From positions 1 through 64,000 of the forward strand of contig NZ_AYOY01000101.1 in NCBI RefSeq assembly GCF_000508185.1: DNA of 64,000 nucleotides, given 5' to 3'. Source of the stretch: Sphingobium sp. C100. Its GTDB lineage: Bacteria > Pseudomonadota > Alphaproteobacteria > Sphingomonadales > Sphingomonadaceae. Made by a program: the position numbers and the translations under genes. How positions within the stretch are numbered: position 1 is the stretch's first letter; each line of letters begins with the position of its first letter. Positions 41,341-50,506 of the stretch are shown here, piece after piece. The notes beneath the pieces are model-generated. The model saw nothing but the letters and a program-made list of their open reading frames with translations, was not told where the DNA came from and did no database searches.

Positions 41341-44085
41341 TTATTCGCCGAAGGTGCGCTGCCACCAGCCGCGGCGCGGACCGCCTTCATCGTCAGCGCC
41401 GGCCTCGACCGCAGCGCCATCGTCCGCGACCGCTGCTTGCACGGGCTCGGCGACAGGCGCTTCGACCGCGGGCGCAGCAGCCACCTGCGCCTCGACGCTC
41501 TCAGGCGCAGGTTCGGCAATCGCTTCGGCTTCCGTCGGTGCAGCTTTTTTCCGGCGAGTGCGCTTGGGCTTGGCCGGGGCGGCTTCGATCGCGTCCGCTT
41601 CGGCGGCGGGCCCCGCGTCGGGTGCCGCCACAGGCGCCGCGCCTTCGGCTTCGCTTACGACCGGCTTCTTCTTGCGGGTGCGCTTGGGCTTGACCGGCGC
41701 CTCAGGCGCAGACTCTTCCGCCGCGACCGGCACATCGGCGGGCGCTTCGACCGAAGCAGGCGCTTCAGCCACGGCATCGGCCTGCGTCCCTTCGGCTTCA
41801 CCAGCGACGGGCTTTTTGCGTGCGCGCGGACGACGACGCGTCTTGGGCGCGACGTCTTCCTCGACTGCGACAGGCTCAGCGGCAGGCGCTTCTTCCGCCA
41901 CCGGCTCGGCCGCGGCTTCAGCCTCGACGGGTTCAACCGATTCGGTCGCATCGCCATCTTCGGTTGCAACGGCGTCACCGCCTTCACGGCGACGACGGCC
42001 ACCCCGGCGGCCGCGACGACCACGGCGGCGGGCACCGCCTTCATCGGCTTCGTCGGAGTCGGCCGTGGCGGCTTCACTCTCGGCAGCCTCATCGTCGTCG
42101 GTCGCTACGGCCTGGGCATCGCCCTCCGCTTCGCCCTCATCTTCGCCGGCGCCGTCAGCACGATTCTCTTCGCGCGGGCCGCTCCGACGGCGACGACGAC
42201 GGCGACGACGGCGCCCGCCATCGCGGTCTTCACGCTCGGCGGCGGTTTCGGTTTCCTCGGCCTCTTCTTCTTCCTCTTCTTCCTCATCCTCGGGAAGGTC
42301 GGCGTCATCCTCGTCCTCGGCGAGCGGGGCATAGGTCACGACGCGTTCGGGACGCGGGCCGCCGGCTTCCACCGACATGCGCGCGCCCTCAACCTCGCCA
42401 TCGGGCAGGATGACGATGGTCACGCCATAGCGCTGCTCGATCTCATCCAGTTCGCGGCGCTTGTTGTTGAGCACATAGAAGGCCGCTTCCTGGCTGGCGC
42501 GCAGGGTGATGATGCTGCCGCGACCACGCGCCGCTTCCTCTTCCAGCATCCGCAACGCCGACAGGCCCGCCGACGATGCGGTGCGGACCAGCCCCGTGCC
42601 CTCGCAATGCGGGCACTGGCGCGTTGAGGCTTCGAGCACGCCGGTGCGCAGGCGCTGGCGGCTCATTTCCATGAGGCCGAAGCCCGAGATACGGCCGACC
42701 TGAATGCGGGCGCGATCGTCCTTGAGCGCTTCCTTCATCGCCTTTTCGACCTTACGGATGTTGGAGTTCACCTCCATGTCGATAAAGTCGATGACGACGA
42801 GGCCGGCCATGTCGCGCAGGCGCAACTGGCGGGCGATTTCGCGCGCGGCTTCCAGATTGGTCGCCACGGCGGTCTGTTCGATGCCATGTTCGCGCGTAGA
42901 CCGACCCGAGTTGATGTCGATCGACACCAAAGCTTCGGTCGGGTTGATGACGAGATAGCCGCCGGATTTGAGCTGCACGACCGGATTATACATGGCGGCG
43001 AGCTGGTCTTCGACGCTGGCGCGCTGGAACAGCGACACCGCGTCGGCATATTGCTTCACCCGTCGCGCATGGCTCGGCATCAGCAGCTTCATGAAGTCCT
43101 TGGCGGCCTTATAGCCTTCCTCGCCTTCAACAATGACTTCCTCGATATCCTTGTTGTAGATATCGCGGATCGCGCGCTTGATGAGGTCGCTGTCATTATG
43201 GATCAGTTCGGGCGCCGCGGCCTCGAGCGTCTTTTCCCGAATTTCGTCCCACAGGCGAGCGAGATAATCGAAGTCCCGCTTGATCTCCGGCTTGGTGCGC
43301 TGGAGGCCGGCGGTGCGGACGATGCAGCCCATGGTCGAGGGCAGGCTCATTTCCGAGATGATCGACTTCAACCGCTTGCGATCGGCCGCGTTAGAAATCT
43401 TGCGCGAAATGCCGCCGCCATGCGACGTGTTGGGCATCAGCACGCAGTAACGACCCGCGAGGCTGAGATAGGTGGTCAGCGCCGCACCCTTGTTGCCGCG
43501 CTCTTCCTTCACCACCTGGACCAGCAGCACCTGGCGGCGCTTGATGACGTCCTGTATCTTGTAGCGGCGGCGCAACGCCATGCGCTTGCGGCGCAGTTCG
43601 TCGGCCGCGTCGTCGCCATTTTTCTCGCGCTTGCGGCGGCCGCCCCTGGCGGCTTCGGGCGCCCCGCCCTCGGCATCGGCCTCAACAGGCTCTTCCTCGT
43701 CATGATGATGGGTCGCTTCGACAAGCTCGACGCCATCTTCGCCCGATGCGTCTTCATCATCCTCGATCTCGGCGCGCAGCGCGGCCTCTTCCTCGGCGTG
43801 CGCGCGCTCTTCCTGCAACAGCGCCTCGCGATCCTCGCGCGGGATCTGGTAATAATCGGGATGGATTTCGCTGAAAGCGAGGAAACCGTGGCGATTGCCG
43901 CCATAGTCAACGAAGGCCGCCTGAAGCGACGGCTCTACCCGAGTAACCTTGGCAAGATAGATATTGCCCTTGAGCTGCTTGTGCTCGGCCGATTCGAAAT
44001 CGAACTCCTCGATCCGGTTACCTTTGACGACCGCGACCCGGGTTTCTTCCCGGTGGCGCGCATCGATCAGCATACGCATTGTCAT
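41341..44085 (-). CDS. rne: Ribonuclease E
   Basis: RNase E is the essential endonuclease of mRNA decay and rRNA/tRNA processing and the scaffold of the degradosome. The 914-residue protein starts MTMRMLIDARHREETRVAVV. The S1 domain (about 37-240) holds an acidic and basic insertion of roughly 100 residues. VVIDFIDMEVNSNIRKVEKA carries catalytic Asp residues, and CPHCEGTG is the Zn-link. The last 370 residues are disordered, rich in Ala/Glu/Pro with KPKRTRKKK-type basic clusters for RNA or partner binding. Confidence 0.97.
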   Translation of the reverse strand: MTMRMLIDARHREETRVAVVKGNRIEEFDFESAEHKQLKGNIYLAKVTRVEPSLQAAFVDYGGNRHGFLAFSEIHPDYYQIPREDREALLQEERAHAEEEAALRAEIEDDEDASGEDGVELVEATHHHDEEEPVEADAEGGAPEAARGGRRKREKNGDDAADELRRKRMALRRRYKIQDVIKRRQVLLVQVVKEERGNKGAALTTYLSLAGRYCVLMPNTSHGGGISRKISNAADRKRLKSIISEMSLPSTMGCIVRTAGLQRTKPEIKRDFDYLARLWDEIREKTLEAAAPELIHNDSDLIKRAIRDIYNKDIEEVIVEGEEGYKAAKDFMKLLMPSHARRVKQYADAVSLFQRASVEDQLAAMYNPVVQLKSGGYLVINPTEALVSIDINSGRSTREHGIEQTAVATNLEAAREIARQLRLRDMAGLVVIDFIDMEVNSNIRKVEKAMKEALKDDRARIQVGRISGFGLMEMSRQRLRTGVLEASTRQCPHCEGTGLVRTASSAGLSALRMLEEEAARGRGSIITLRASQEAAFYVLNNKRRELDEIEQRYGVTIVILPDGEVEGARMSVEAGGPRPERVVTYAPLAEDEDDADLPEDEEEEEEEEAEETETAAEREDRDGGRRRRRRRRRRSGPREENRADGAGEDEGEAEGDAQAVATDDDEAAESEAATADSDEADEGGARRRGRRGRRGGRRRREGGDAVATEDGDATESVEPVEAEAAAEPVAEEAPAAEPVAVEEDVAPKTRRRPRARKKPVAGEAEGTQADAVAEAPASVEAPADVPVAAEESAPEAPVKPKRTRKKKPVVSEAEGAAPVAAPDAGPAAEADAIEAAPAKPKRTRRKKAAPTEAEAIAEPAPESVEAQVAAAPAVEAPVAEPVQAAVADDGAAVEAGADDEGGPRRGWWQRTFGE

Positions 44086-44550
44086 TTAAGAATCTCCGGC
44101 GTGTGCGGGCTGCGGCCAAAAGCCGCGCCGCCACGCGATAGTGAAGGGACGCCTGCCTGCGCGAGCCACTCGGCGCGGCGGGCGGAATCGTCCGGGTTTG
44201 AAAGAAAATATGCGTGTCTGCTGCATCGGCAGGGCCGGACAAGGCGCCGGGCCGCACCATCCACACCGCCGCGCCCGTTGCCGGGGTAAGCGTGGATGGA
44301 AAATCATGCCTCATGCAGCGTCAACCTGTTCTGTCTCGCCGGCCTTGTTCAGCCGGCGCATCATTTATCCCGCAAGACCGCGAAAATAAGGGCGGTTCTT
44401 TCAGGAATATGAATGGGTAGCAGTCAATAACCCAGGGAGCAACGGCTGGTTGAAATAATATGACAAGCATCGCCAGGTGGGAGCCGACTTATCGGCGATC
44501 ATACTGAAGATGCGGTTAACCCTCTCATTTTACCGGGTCACAAGGGCCTG
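44086..44550. other. Divergent intergenic region, probable long rne leader
   Basis: These 465 bases lie between the rne and amiC starts and hold no frame with coding character that I trust. GGAG precedes the rne ATG. CCATCCAC at 44257-44264 pairs with GTGGATGG at 44292-44299. E. coli rne has a long structured leader that the enzyme cuts to control itself; a similar role here is inference. An AT-richer stretch at about 44395-44530 probably holds promoters for amiC. Confidence 0.5.
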
Positions 44551-45876
44551 ATGCTTAATCCGATATTCAGCGTGGGGACGCTGGACGGATTGACGGCGAT
44601 GAAATTTGGCTGGACGGCCGACAAGCGCGCGTTGCACAAGTGGCGCATGTTACAGAGCCTTGCCCTGGCGGGCATCCTGTTTTCCACGCCCGGCAGCGCG
44701 GGCGGCATTTCCGGCGTGGACGTGCAGGGCGACCGCGTTGTCGTGCGCTTCGACGACCGGGTGGAGGGCGCATCGGCCTTTCTGCTGGACGCACCCCGCC
44801 GGATCGCGCTCGACATTGACGGGGCGCAAATGGGACGGGCGCGCTTTTCCCCCGGCAACGGCGCCATTGCCGCCGTGCGGCAGGGGCAGATCAGCGACGG
44901 GACGGCGCGCGTCGTGCTCGACCTCGCCGCGCCTGCAACGCTGGGCGATCCGCAGATCGCCGCCGACGGCAAGTCGCTGAGCTTTTCGATCCGCGGCGTC
45001 ACCGACAGCCGGTTCCGCACGGAACTGGGCCGCGGCCGCACCCGTTTCGACGCGCCCGCGAATATGGCGGCCCGGCCGCAAAAGCGGCTCCATTCAATCA
45101 CCGTGCCCATCCCCGCTTCGGCGCGCGGCATCGCCCTGCCCCCGATTGAAGGATCGCATGACGGCGCCCGCCCGCTGGTGGTGATCGACGCGGGTCATGG
45201 CGGGCATGATCCGGGCGCCATCAACAAGGATAATGGCAAGCGCGAAAAGGATGTCACGCTGGCCATAGCCCAGGCGATCCGCGATCAGTTGGTCAAGGGC
45301 GGGCGCGTCCGCGTCGCCCTGACGCGCGACGACGATCGTTTCCTGGTGTTGCAGGAACGCTTTGGCATCGCGCGCAAGCTGGGCGCGGACCTGTTCATTT
45401 CCATTCATGCCGACGCGGCGGAAAATACAGATGCCCATGGCGCGACCGTCTATACATTGTCGGAAACCGCCTCTGACCGCGAAGCTGCGCGGCTCGCCGC
45501 GCGCGAGAACAAGGCCGACATCATCAACGGCGTCAATCTGGGCGGTCAGTCCGGCGACGTGTCGTCCATCCTGATCGACCTGACCCAGCGCGAATCGCTC
45601 AACATCTCGTCCAGTTTCGCGCGACTGCTCCAGCGCGAGGCGTCGCCTTATGTTCCGTTCCGCAGCGCCTATCACCGCTTCGCCTCGCTGATGGTGCTCA
45701 AGGCGCCGGATACGCCGTCCATCCTGTTCGAGACCGGCTATATCAGCAACGAAGCGGACTCGGCCTTCCTGTCCTCACGCGAGGGCCAACAGAAGATCGC
45801 GCACGGCGTCGCCCGCGCCATCGAAGTGCATTTCGCGCGCAAGCTGGCGCTGACCGGCATGGCGGCGGGCGGGTGA
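44551..45876 (+). CDS. amiC: N-acetylmuramoyl-L-alanine amidase, AmiC-type
   Basis: The 441-residue exported enzyme has a signal near residues 33-50 (RMLQSLALAGILFSTPGSAG), an AMIN domain (about 55-150) that binds peptidoglycan or localises to the septum, and an Amidase_3 domain. Zinc ligands appear in VVIDAGHGGHDPGA and in FISIHADAAEN, and the catalytic Glu is in SILFETGYISNEAD. It cleaves stem peptides during cell separation. AAGGG lies before the ATG. mrcA follows after 62 bp, a standard alphaproteobacterial pair. Confidence 0.95.
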   Translation: MLNPIFSVGTLDGLTAMKFGWTADKRALHKWRMLQSLALAGILFSTPGSAGGISGVDVQGDRVVVRFDDRVEGASAFLLDAPRRIALDIDGAQMGRARFSPGNGAIAAVRQGQISDGTARVVLDLAAPATLGDPQIAADGKSLSFSIRGVTDSRFRTELGRGRTRFDAPANMAARPQKRLHSITVPIPASARGIALPPIEGSHDGARPLVVIDAGHGGHDPGAINKDNGKREKDVTLAIAQAIRDQLVKGGRVRVALTRDDDRFLVLQERFGIARKLGADLFISIHADAAENTDAHGATVYTLSETASDREAARLAARENKADIINGVNLGGQSGDVSSILIDLTQRESLNISSSFARLLQREASPYVPFRSAYHRFASLMVLKAPDTPSILFETGYISNEADSAFLSSREGQQKIAHGVARAIEVHFARKLALTGMAAGG

Positions 45877-45938
45877 AGGCGCAGCCCGTCGAAACGCCAC
45901 TGGTCTTGGCCGCAATTTGACCCTAGAGCCTCTTTCCC

Positions 45939-48482
45939 ATGGAAGAGGCCCATTCCGATACCGCCCCGTCGTCCTTCGCCTATCGCCTGCGCCGCGACGC
46001 GGGCGGCTTCATGGACCGGCTCCGCCCCCTCTGGAGCCGGCGCCTGTTCCGCTGGGCATCGATCCTGCTGGGCGGCGTCCTGCTTGCCCTGTTCCTGTTC
46101 TGGCTGATCTTCGCGCGCGGCCTGCCCGACGCTGCGACGCTGCTGGAATATGAGCCGCCGCTGCCGACCATGGTACGCGACATCAACGGCCAGCCGGTCC
46201 ACAGCTATGCGCGCGAACGGCGCGTGCAGTTGCAATATAGCGATTATCCGCCGCTGCTGATCCGCGCCTATCTGGCGGCCGAGGACAAGACATTCTTCGA
46301 ACATCATGGCGTCGATTTCCCCGGCTTTGCCGGTGCGGTGGTCGATTATGCCAGCAAGCTGGGGTCGGGCCAACGCGCGCGCGGCGGTTCCACCATCACC
46401 CAGCAAGTGGCCAAGAACCTGCTGATCGGCGATGAATATTCGCCCACGCGCAAGGTGAAGGAGATGATCCTGGCCTGGCGCATGGAAAATGTCCTGACCA
46501 AGCAGCAGATCCTGGAGCTCTACCTCAACCAGATCTTTCTTGGTCGCAACGCCTATGGCGTGCAGGCCGCCGCCCGCGCCTATTTCGACAAGGATGTGGC
46601 GGACCTGAAACTGCACGAGATGGCCTATCTCGCCATTCTGCCCAAGGGTCCGGCCAATTACCGCCCCGAAAGCGAGACCGGCCATGCCCGCGCGGTCGAC
46701 CGCCGCAACTGGGCGCTGGGCGAGATGCAGTCCAACGGCTGGATCACCGCCGCCCAGCGCGACGAGGCCAGGGCACAGCCGCTGGGCACCGTCACGGTGC
46801 GCGGCACCAGCTTCGATGCGCGCGCCGGCGGCTATTATATGGAAGATGTGCGCCGCCGTCTGATCGAACGCTTTGGCGAGAAGGCCGAGGACGGGCCGAA
46901 CAGCGTCTATGCCGGCGGCCTGTGGGTGCGCAGCCCCTATGACCCGGTGGTGCAGGAGCGCACCCAGGACGCGCTGCGCAACGGGTTGCTGCGTTTCGAC
47001 GCGGGGCGCGGCTGGTCCGGTCCGGTCGGCCATATCGATCCCGACAAGAGCTGGGAACGCGAACTGGCGGCCAGCTATGTCGGCGTCGACTATGCCGGAT
47101 GGCGGGTCGCGGCCGTGGTCAGCCGATCGACGTCGGAAGCGCAGATCGGCTTTTCCGACGGCACGACAGGAACGCTGCCGGCGGCCATGGCGCAGATGGC
47201 CTATCGCCGCACCGGCGCGCCCGCTTTTTCCGCGCTCAAGCCCGGCGACCTGATCGTCGTGGCGAAAAATGGCGCGAACTGGGCGCTGCGCAATGTTCCC
47301 GAGGTATCGGGCGGCATGGTGGTAGAGGAAGTTCATTCCGGCCGCATCCGCGCGATGCAGGGCGGTTTCGATTCGCGCCTTTCCTCCTACAACCGCGCCA
47401 CCCAGGCGCAGCGCCAACCCGGTTCGACGATCAAGCCCTTCGTCTATGGCGCGGCGCTCGACAATGGCATGACCCCCGCGTCGATTATCGTCGACGGGCC
47501 GCTTTGCGTCTATCAGGGCGCAGGGCTTGGCCAGAAATGCTTCCGCAACTTCTCCGGCGGCAGCGCCGGGCCGCAAACGATGCGCTGGGGCGTCGAACAA
47601 TCACGCAACCTGATGACCGTGCGGGCCGCCAGCCAGACCGGCATGGACCGCGTCGTGCGCACCATCAAGGCGATGGGCATCGGCGACTATCAGCCCTATC
47701 TGTCCTTCGCGCTGGGCGCGGGCGAGACGACTGTCGAACGGATGGTCAACGCCTATGCCACGCTGGCGAACCAGGGCAAACAAAACCCGCCCAAGGTGAT
47801 GGACTATGTTCAGGACCGCCGCGGCAAGGTGATCTGGCCCGAGCGCTGGCACCCGTGCGACGGCTGCAACATGCCCAACTGGAACGGCCGGCCGATGCCG
47901 CGCTTCGGCTTTGAGGGCAAGCAGGTCATGAACCCGATGACCGCCTATCAGGTCGTCCATATCGCCGAGGGCGTGGTGCTGCGCGGGACCGCGACGGTGC
48001 TTGCCGATCTCAAGCGTCCGCTGTTCGGCAAGACCGGCACCACCAACGGCCCCACCAATGTCTGGTTCGTGGGCGGATCGCCCGACCTGGTGGCGGGGGT
48101 CTATGTCGGCTATGACCAGCCGCGCAGCCTGGGCGGCTGGGCGCAGGGCGGCCGCATCGCTGCGCCGATCTGGAAGGCGGCGATGGCCCCGATCCTGGAA
48201 ACCATGCCCAAAACGCCCTTCGTGGCGCCCGCCGGCATCCGCATGGTGACGATCGACCGCCGGTCGGGCAAACGCGTCTATGGCGTCTGGCCGACCAACG
48301 ACCCCAAGCCGGCGGTGATCTGGGAAGCCTTCAAGCCCGAGACGGAACCGCGCCGTTCGATCCGCAAGGAAGAAGCCGAGGAACAGGCCAAGGCAGCCGC
48401 CGCGAAGGCGGCAGCCGCCGTGGCGCGCGGTCGCCAGCGCACCGACGCCGATTTCCTGCAGGACCAGGGCGGCATCTACTGA
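45939..48482 (+). CDS. mrcA: Penicillin-binding protein 1A (class A, bifunctional)
   Basis: The 847-residue protein polymerises glycan strands and crosslinks peptides in the periplasm. It has a cytoplasmic tail, one helix (ILLGGVLLALFLFWLIFARG), a GT51 transglycosylase with catalytic Glu in AAEDKTFFEHHGVD and GGSTITQQVAKN, an OB-like insertion, and a transpeptidase with SxxK in GSTIKPFVYG, SRN in EQSRNLM and KTG in GKTGTTNGP. All three penicillin-binding motifs are intact. The C-terminus is an Ala/Lys/Glu-rich helix. Confidence 0.96.
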   Translation: MEEAHSDTAPSSFAYRLRRDAGGFMDRLRPLWSRRLFRWASILLGGVLLALFLFWLIFARGLPDAATLLEYEPPLPTMVRDINGQPVHSYARERRVQLQYSDYPPLLIRAYLAAEDKTFFEHHGVDFPGFAGAVVDYASKLGSGQRARGGSTITQQVAKNLLIGDEYSPTRKVKEMILAWRMENVLTKQQILELYLNQIFLGRNAYGVQAAARAYFDKDVADLKLHEMAYLAILPKGPANYRPESETGHARAVDRRNWALGEMQSNGWITAAQRDEARAQPLGTVTVRGTSFDARAGGYYMEDVRRRLIERFGEKAEDGPNSVYAGGLWVRSPYDPVVQERTQDALRNGLLRFDAGRGWSGPVGHIDPDKSWERELAASYVGVDYAGWRVAAVVSRSTSEAQIGFSDGTTGTLPAAMAQMAYRRTGAPAFSALKPGDLIVVAKNGANWALRNVPEVSGGMVVEEVHSGRIRAMQGGFDSRLSSYNRATQAQRQPGSTIKPFVYGAALDNGMTPASIIVDGPLCVYQGAGLGQKCFRNFSGGSAGPQTMRWGVEQSRNLMTVRAASQTGMDRVVRTIKAMGIGDYQPYLSFALGAGETTVERMVNAYATLANQGKQNPPKVMDYVQDRRGKVIWPERWHPCDGCNMPNWNGRPMPRFGFEGKQVMNPMTAYQVVHIAEGVVLRGTATVLADLKRPLFGKTGTTNGPTNVWFVGGSPDLVAGVYVGYDQPRSLGGWAQGGRIAAPIWKAAMAPILETMPKTPFVAPAGIRMVTIDRRSGKRVYGVWPTNDPKPAVIWEAFKPETEPRRSIRKEEAEEQAKAAAAKAAAAVARGRQRTDADFLQDQGGIY

Positions 48483-48505
48483 TCGACCGGGGGAAAGACA
48501 CGGCC

Positions 48506-48808
48506 ATGGCCAGCGACGATTATATCTATGACGAAGCAAGCGGCGAATGGATCAGCGCCGCTGACGCAGCCGCGAAGACCGGCGATGCCGACCAGATCGA
48601 GGTGCGGGATTCGGTCGGCAATCTGCTGGCCGATGGCGACCAGGTTACATTGATCAAGGATCTGACCGTCAAGGGCGCGGGCCAGACGCTGAAACGCGGA
48701 ACGCTCATCAAATCGATCCGCCTGACCGGAGACGCGCAGGAGATCGACTGCAAATATGAAGGCATAAAGGGCCTGGTCCTGCGCGCCGAATTCGTGCGCA
48801 AGCGCTGA
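48506..48808 (+). CDS. PhnA-domain protein (YjdM C-terminal domain)
   Basis: The 100-residue protein reads VRDSVGNLLADGDQVTLIKDL, TVKGAGQTLKRGTLIKSIRLT and AEFVRKR, the SH3-like C-terminal domain of PhnA/YjdM. The usual N-terminal zinc ribbon is absent; instead there is an acidic DYIYDEASGEW start. Despite the historical name, a role in phosphonate use is not established. It lies 23 bp after mrcA and ends just before the convergent thpR. Confidence 0.85.
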   Translation: MASDDYIYDEASGEWISAADAAAKTGDADQIEVRDSVGNLLADGDQVTLIKDLTVKGAGQTLKRGTLIKSIRLTGDAQEIDCKYEGIKGLVLRAEFVRKR

Positions 48809-48814
48809 GCGCGA

Positions 48815-49366
48815 TCAGAAGAGACGATATTGGGCCTCGCCCCGCAGCGGCCAGCGGCCCACAATATCATGCCGGCTATGCCCGACATGGCTGCATATCA
48901 GCGTGAATTCGTCCACCCGCCAGCCAAAGCCGTCGATCGGCCGCTGTGCGGGCCGCCCGTCCCGGTAGAATAAAGTCTGGTGCGGGCTGAAGCTCCGGCC
49001 AGGCCGGGGGGTCGCCCCTGCCCTTTGCATCGCCTCGGCCACCCGCCGCTGCAACTGTTTCAGTCCAGCGATGCCGTGCGAGGGCCGCAGCGCGACTGAA
49101 CGGCCTCCCTCGCTCAGCCGATCGAGCCGCAGGTCGAACGGGTCGGCCATGATGCAGGTGGCGATGCGGCGCAAGGCCTTGATCTGTTCATAGGGATAAT
49201 CCTGCCTGTCGACCGTTATAGCCAGGGTGACATGCTGGTGGGCGAGCAATATCCGCTTCGCGTCGGGGGCGAGCGTCGCTGCAAAATGATCGATCTGGCG
49301 CGCGACCCGCTGCGGCGGCTTCAGCGCGAAGAAAATCCGGTACAGGTCTTTGACGTGAGGTTCCAT
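48815..49366 (-). CDS. thpR: RNA 2',3'-cyclic phosphodiesterase, 2H family
   Basis: The 183-residue protein has the two catalytic H-x-T/S-x motifs: AHQHVTLAI near residue 43 and FSPHQTLFY near residue 128. RIFFALKPPQRVARQI at the start matches ThpR (LigT-like) enzymes, which open 2',3'-cyclic phosphates on RNA or ligate tRNA halves in vitro. The in vivo role is unclear. It is convergent with the PhnA-domain gene. Confidence 0.9.
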   Translation of the reverse strand: MEPHVKDLYRIFFALKPPQRVARQIDHFAATLAPDAKRILLAHQHVTLAITVDRQDYPYEQIKALRRIATCIMADPFDLRLDRLSEGGRSVALRPSHGIAGLKQLQRRVAEAMQRAGATPRPGRSFSPHQTLFYRDGRPAQRPIDGFGWRVDEFTLICSHVGHSRHDIVGRWPLRGEAQYRLF

Positions 49367-49438
49367 GGCATAGCTTCCGAGTCGATCATCTTGTTCATGA
49401 TATGTTCTTGTGTCGAATGAGTCGAATCCCTGCGGCGG

Positions 49439-49465
49439 GGAACCCCATCCCTGTTATGCTGCGTT
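49439..49465 (+). promoter_or_regulatory. Candidate EcfG-type promoter of the PPOX stress gene
   Basis: GGAAC at 49439-49443 and CGTT at 49462-49465 match both boxes of the general stress sigma consensus exactly; the spacer is 18 bp, one more than the usual 16-17. The -10 box lies 28 bp before the ATG. The downstream product is of the general stress protein type, which supports it. Confidence 0.38.
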
Positions 49466-49493
49466 ATCGACCGATGAGGAAAGGAGAGCGACG

Positions 49494-49940
49494 ATGGTGG
49501 AGCACACGATGGCCAGCCTGGCCGAAAAGATGCAGCAGATCGATTTCGCCATGCTGTCTACCCATACCGAAGAAGGCCACATCGGCGCGCGGCCGATGAG
49601 CAACAACCAGGATGTCGCCCATGGCGGGGACAGCTATTATTTCACCACCGAAGACACGCTGATGGTGAAGGATATAGAGCGCGATCCGCGCGTGAGCCTG
49701 TCGTTCCACGGCAAGAGCGGCCTGTTCGGGCATCGTCCGCTGTTCATAGCGCTGGAAGGCCATGCGGACCTGATCCGTGACCGCGACCGGTTTGACGAAC
49801 ATTGGAACCCCGACCTGGAGCACTGGTTCGCCGATGGCGCCGACACGCCGGGCTTGGTCATGATCCACGTCCATGCCGAACGCGCCCATTATTGGGATGG
49901 CGAAGATGAAGGCGAACTTGAAATCGACGCGATGCACTGA
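49494..49940 (+). CDS. Pyridoxamine 5'-phosphate oxidase-related general stress protein
   Basis: From ATG 49494, preceded by AAGGAGAG, the protein has 148 residues. The split-barrel flavin fold is seen in MQQIDFAMLSTHTEEGHIGARPMS, read in parts, DSYYFTTEDTLMVKDIERDPRVSLSF and the C-terminal VHAERAHYWD. It matches the general-stress FMN-binding group (GsiB/YdaG-like), which binds FMN or FAD with unknown chemistry. An upstream EcfG-like promoter supports stress control. Confidence 0.87.
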   Translation: MVEHTMASLAEKMQQIDFAMLSTHTEEGHIGARPMSNNQDVAHGGDSYYFTTEDTLMVKDIERDPRVSLSFHGKSGLFGHRPLFIALEGHADLIRDRDRFDEHWNPDLEHWFADGADTPGLVMIHVHAERAHYWDGEDEGELEIDAMH

Positions 49941-50003
49941 TGGCGCGTTGGACCGGCGATGATCCGACGGGACTGAAGGATGCCAAGCGGATGAGCCGGT
50001 GAT

Positions 50004-50396
50004 ATGCGCGGTCGGGTGATCGCGCGCCTCGTCCTGGCCGCCGCCTATGCCTTTGCCGGTGCCGCGCACTTGGCCCGGCCGGACGGCTTCGTCGCTATCA
50101 CACCGGATTGGGTGCCGGCGCCCGCGATCGTCGTCGCTTTGACGGGGATGGCCGAACTGGCGGGCGCGGCGGGATTGATGATCCCGCCCCTGCGCCGCGC
50201 GGCCGGCATTGGGCTGGCGCTTTATGCGCTGTGCGTCTGGCCAGCCAATTTCCACCATGCCCTCAACGACATCGCGCTGGGCGGCGTACATCTAAGCTGG
50301 TGGTATCACGGCCCGCGGCTGGCGTTGCAGCCACTATTGATCTGGTGGGCGCTGTGGGCGAGCGGCGCCATCGACTGGCCCTGGCGCCGCAGGTAG
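50004..50396 (+). CDS. DoxX-like membrane protein
   Basis: The 130-residue protein has four hydrophobic helices with the DoxX-type opening RLVLAAAYAFAGAAHLARPDGF and GMAELAGAAGLMIPPLRRAAGIGLALYALCVWPANFHHA, read in parts. The HH in NFHHAL and an aromatic-rich tail are typical. Such proteins sit in the inner membrane, some working with thiol stress systems. It is 63 bp after the PPOX gene and may share its transcript. Confidence 0.82.
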   Translation: MRGRVIARLVLAAAYAFAGAAHLARPDGFVAITPDWVPAPAIVVALTGMAELAGAAGLMIPPLRRAAGIGLALYALCVWPANFHHALNDIALGGVHLSWWYHGPRLALQPLLIWWALWASGAIDWPWRRR

Positions 50397-50506
50397 GCGG
50401 TTGTCTTTGAAGCGCAGCGGCTTAGGGTGACGCAGTTCATCCCCGGAGCCGACCCGCAAGCCCGCCCCGCTTTACGGCCAGGTCTCCCAACCATCGACGA
50501 GGCGGC

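Noticed and set aside
45738-47600. 620-codon reverse frame opposite amiC and mrcA
   Set aside because: It lacks any recognisable motif, while both penicillin-binding and transglycosylase motifs are intact on the + strand.
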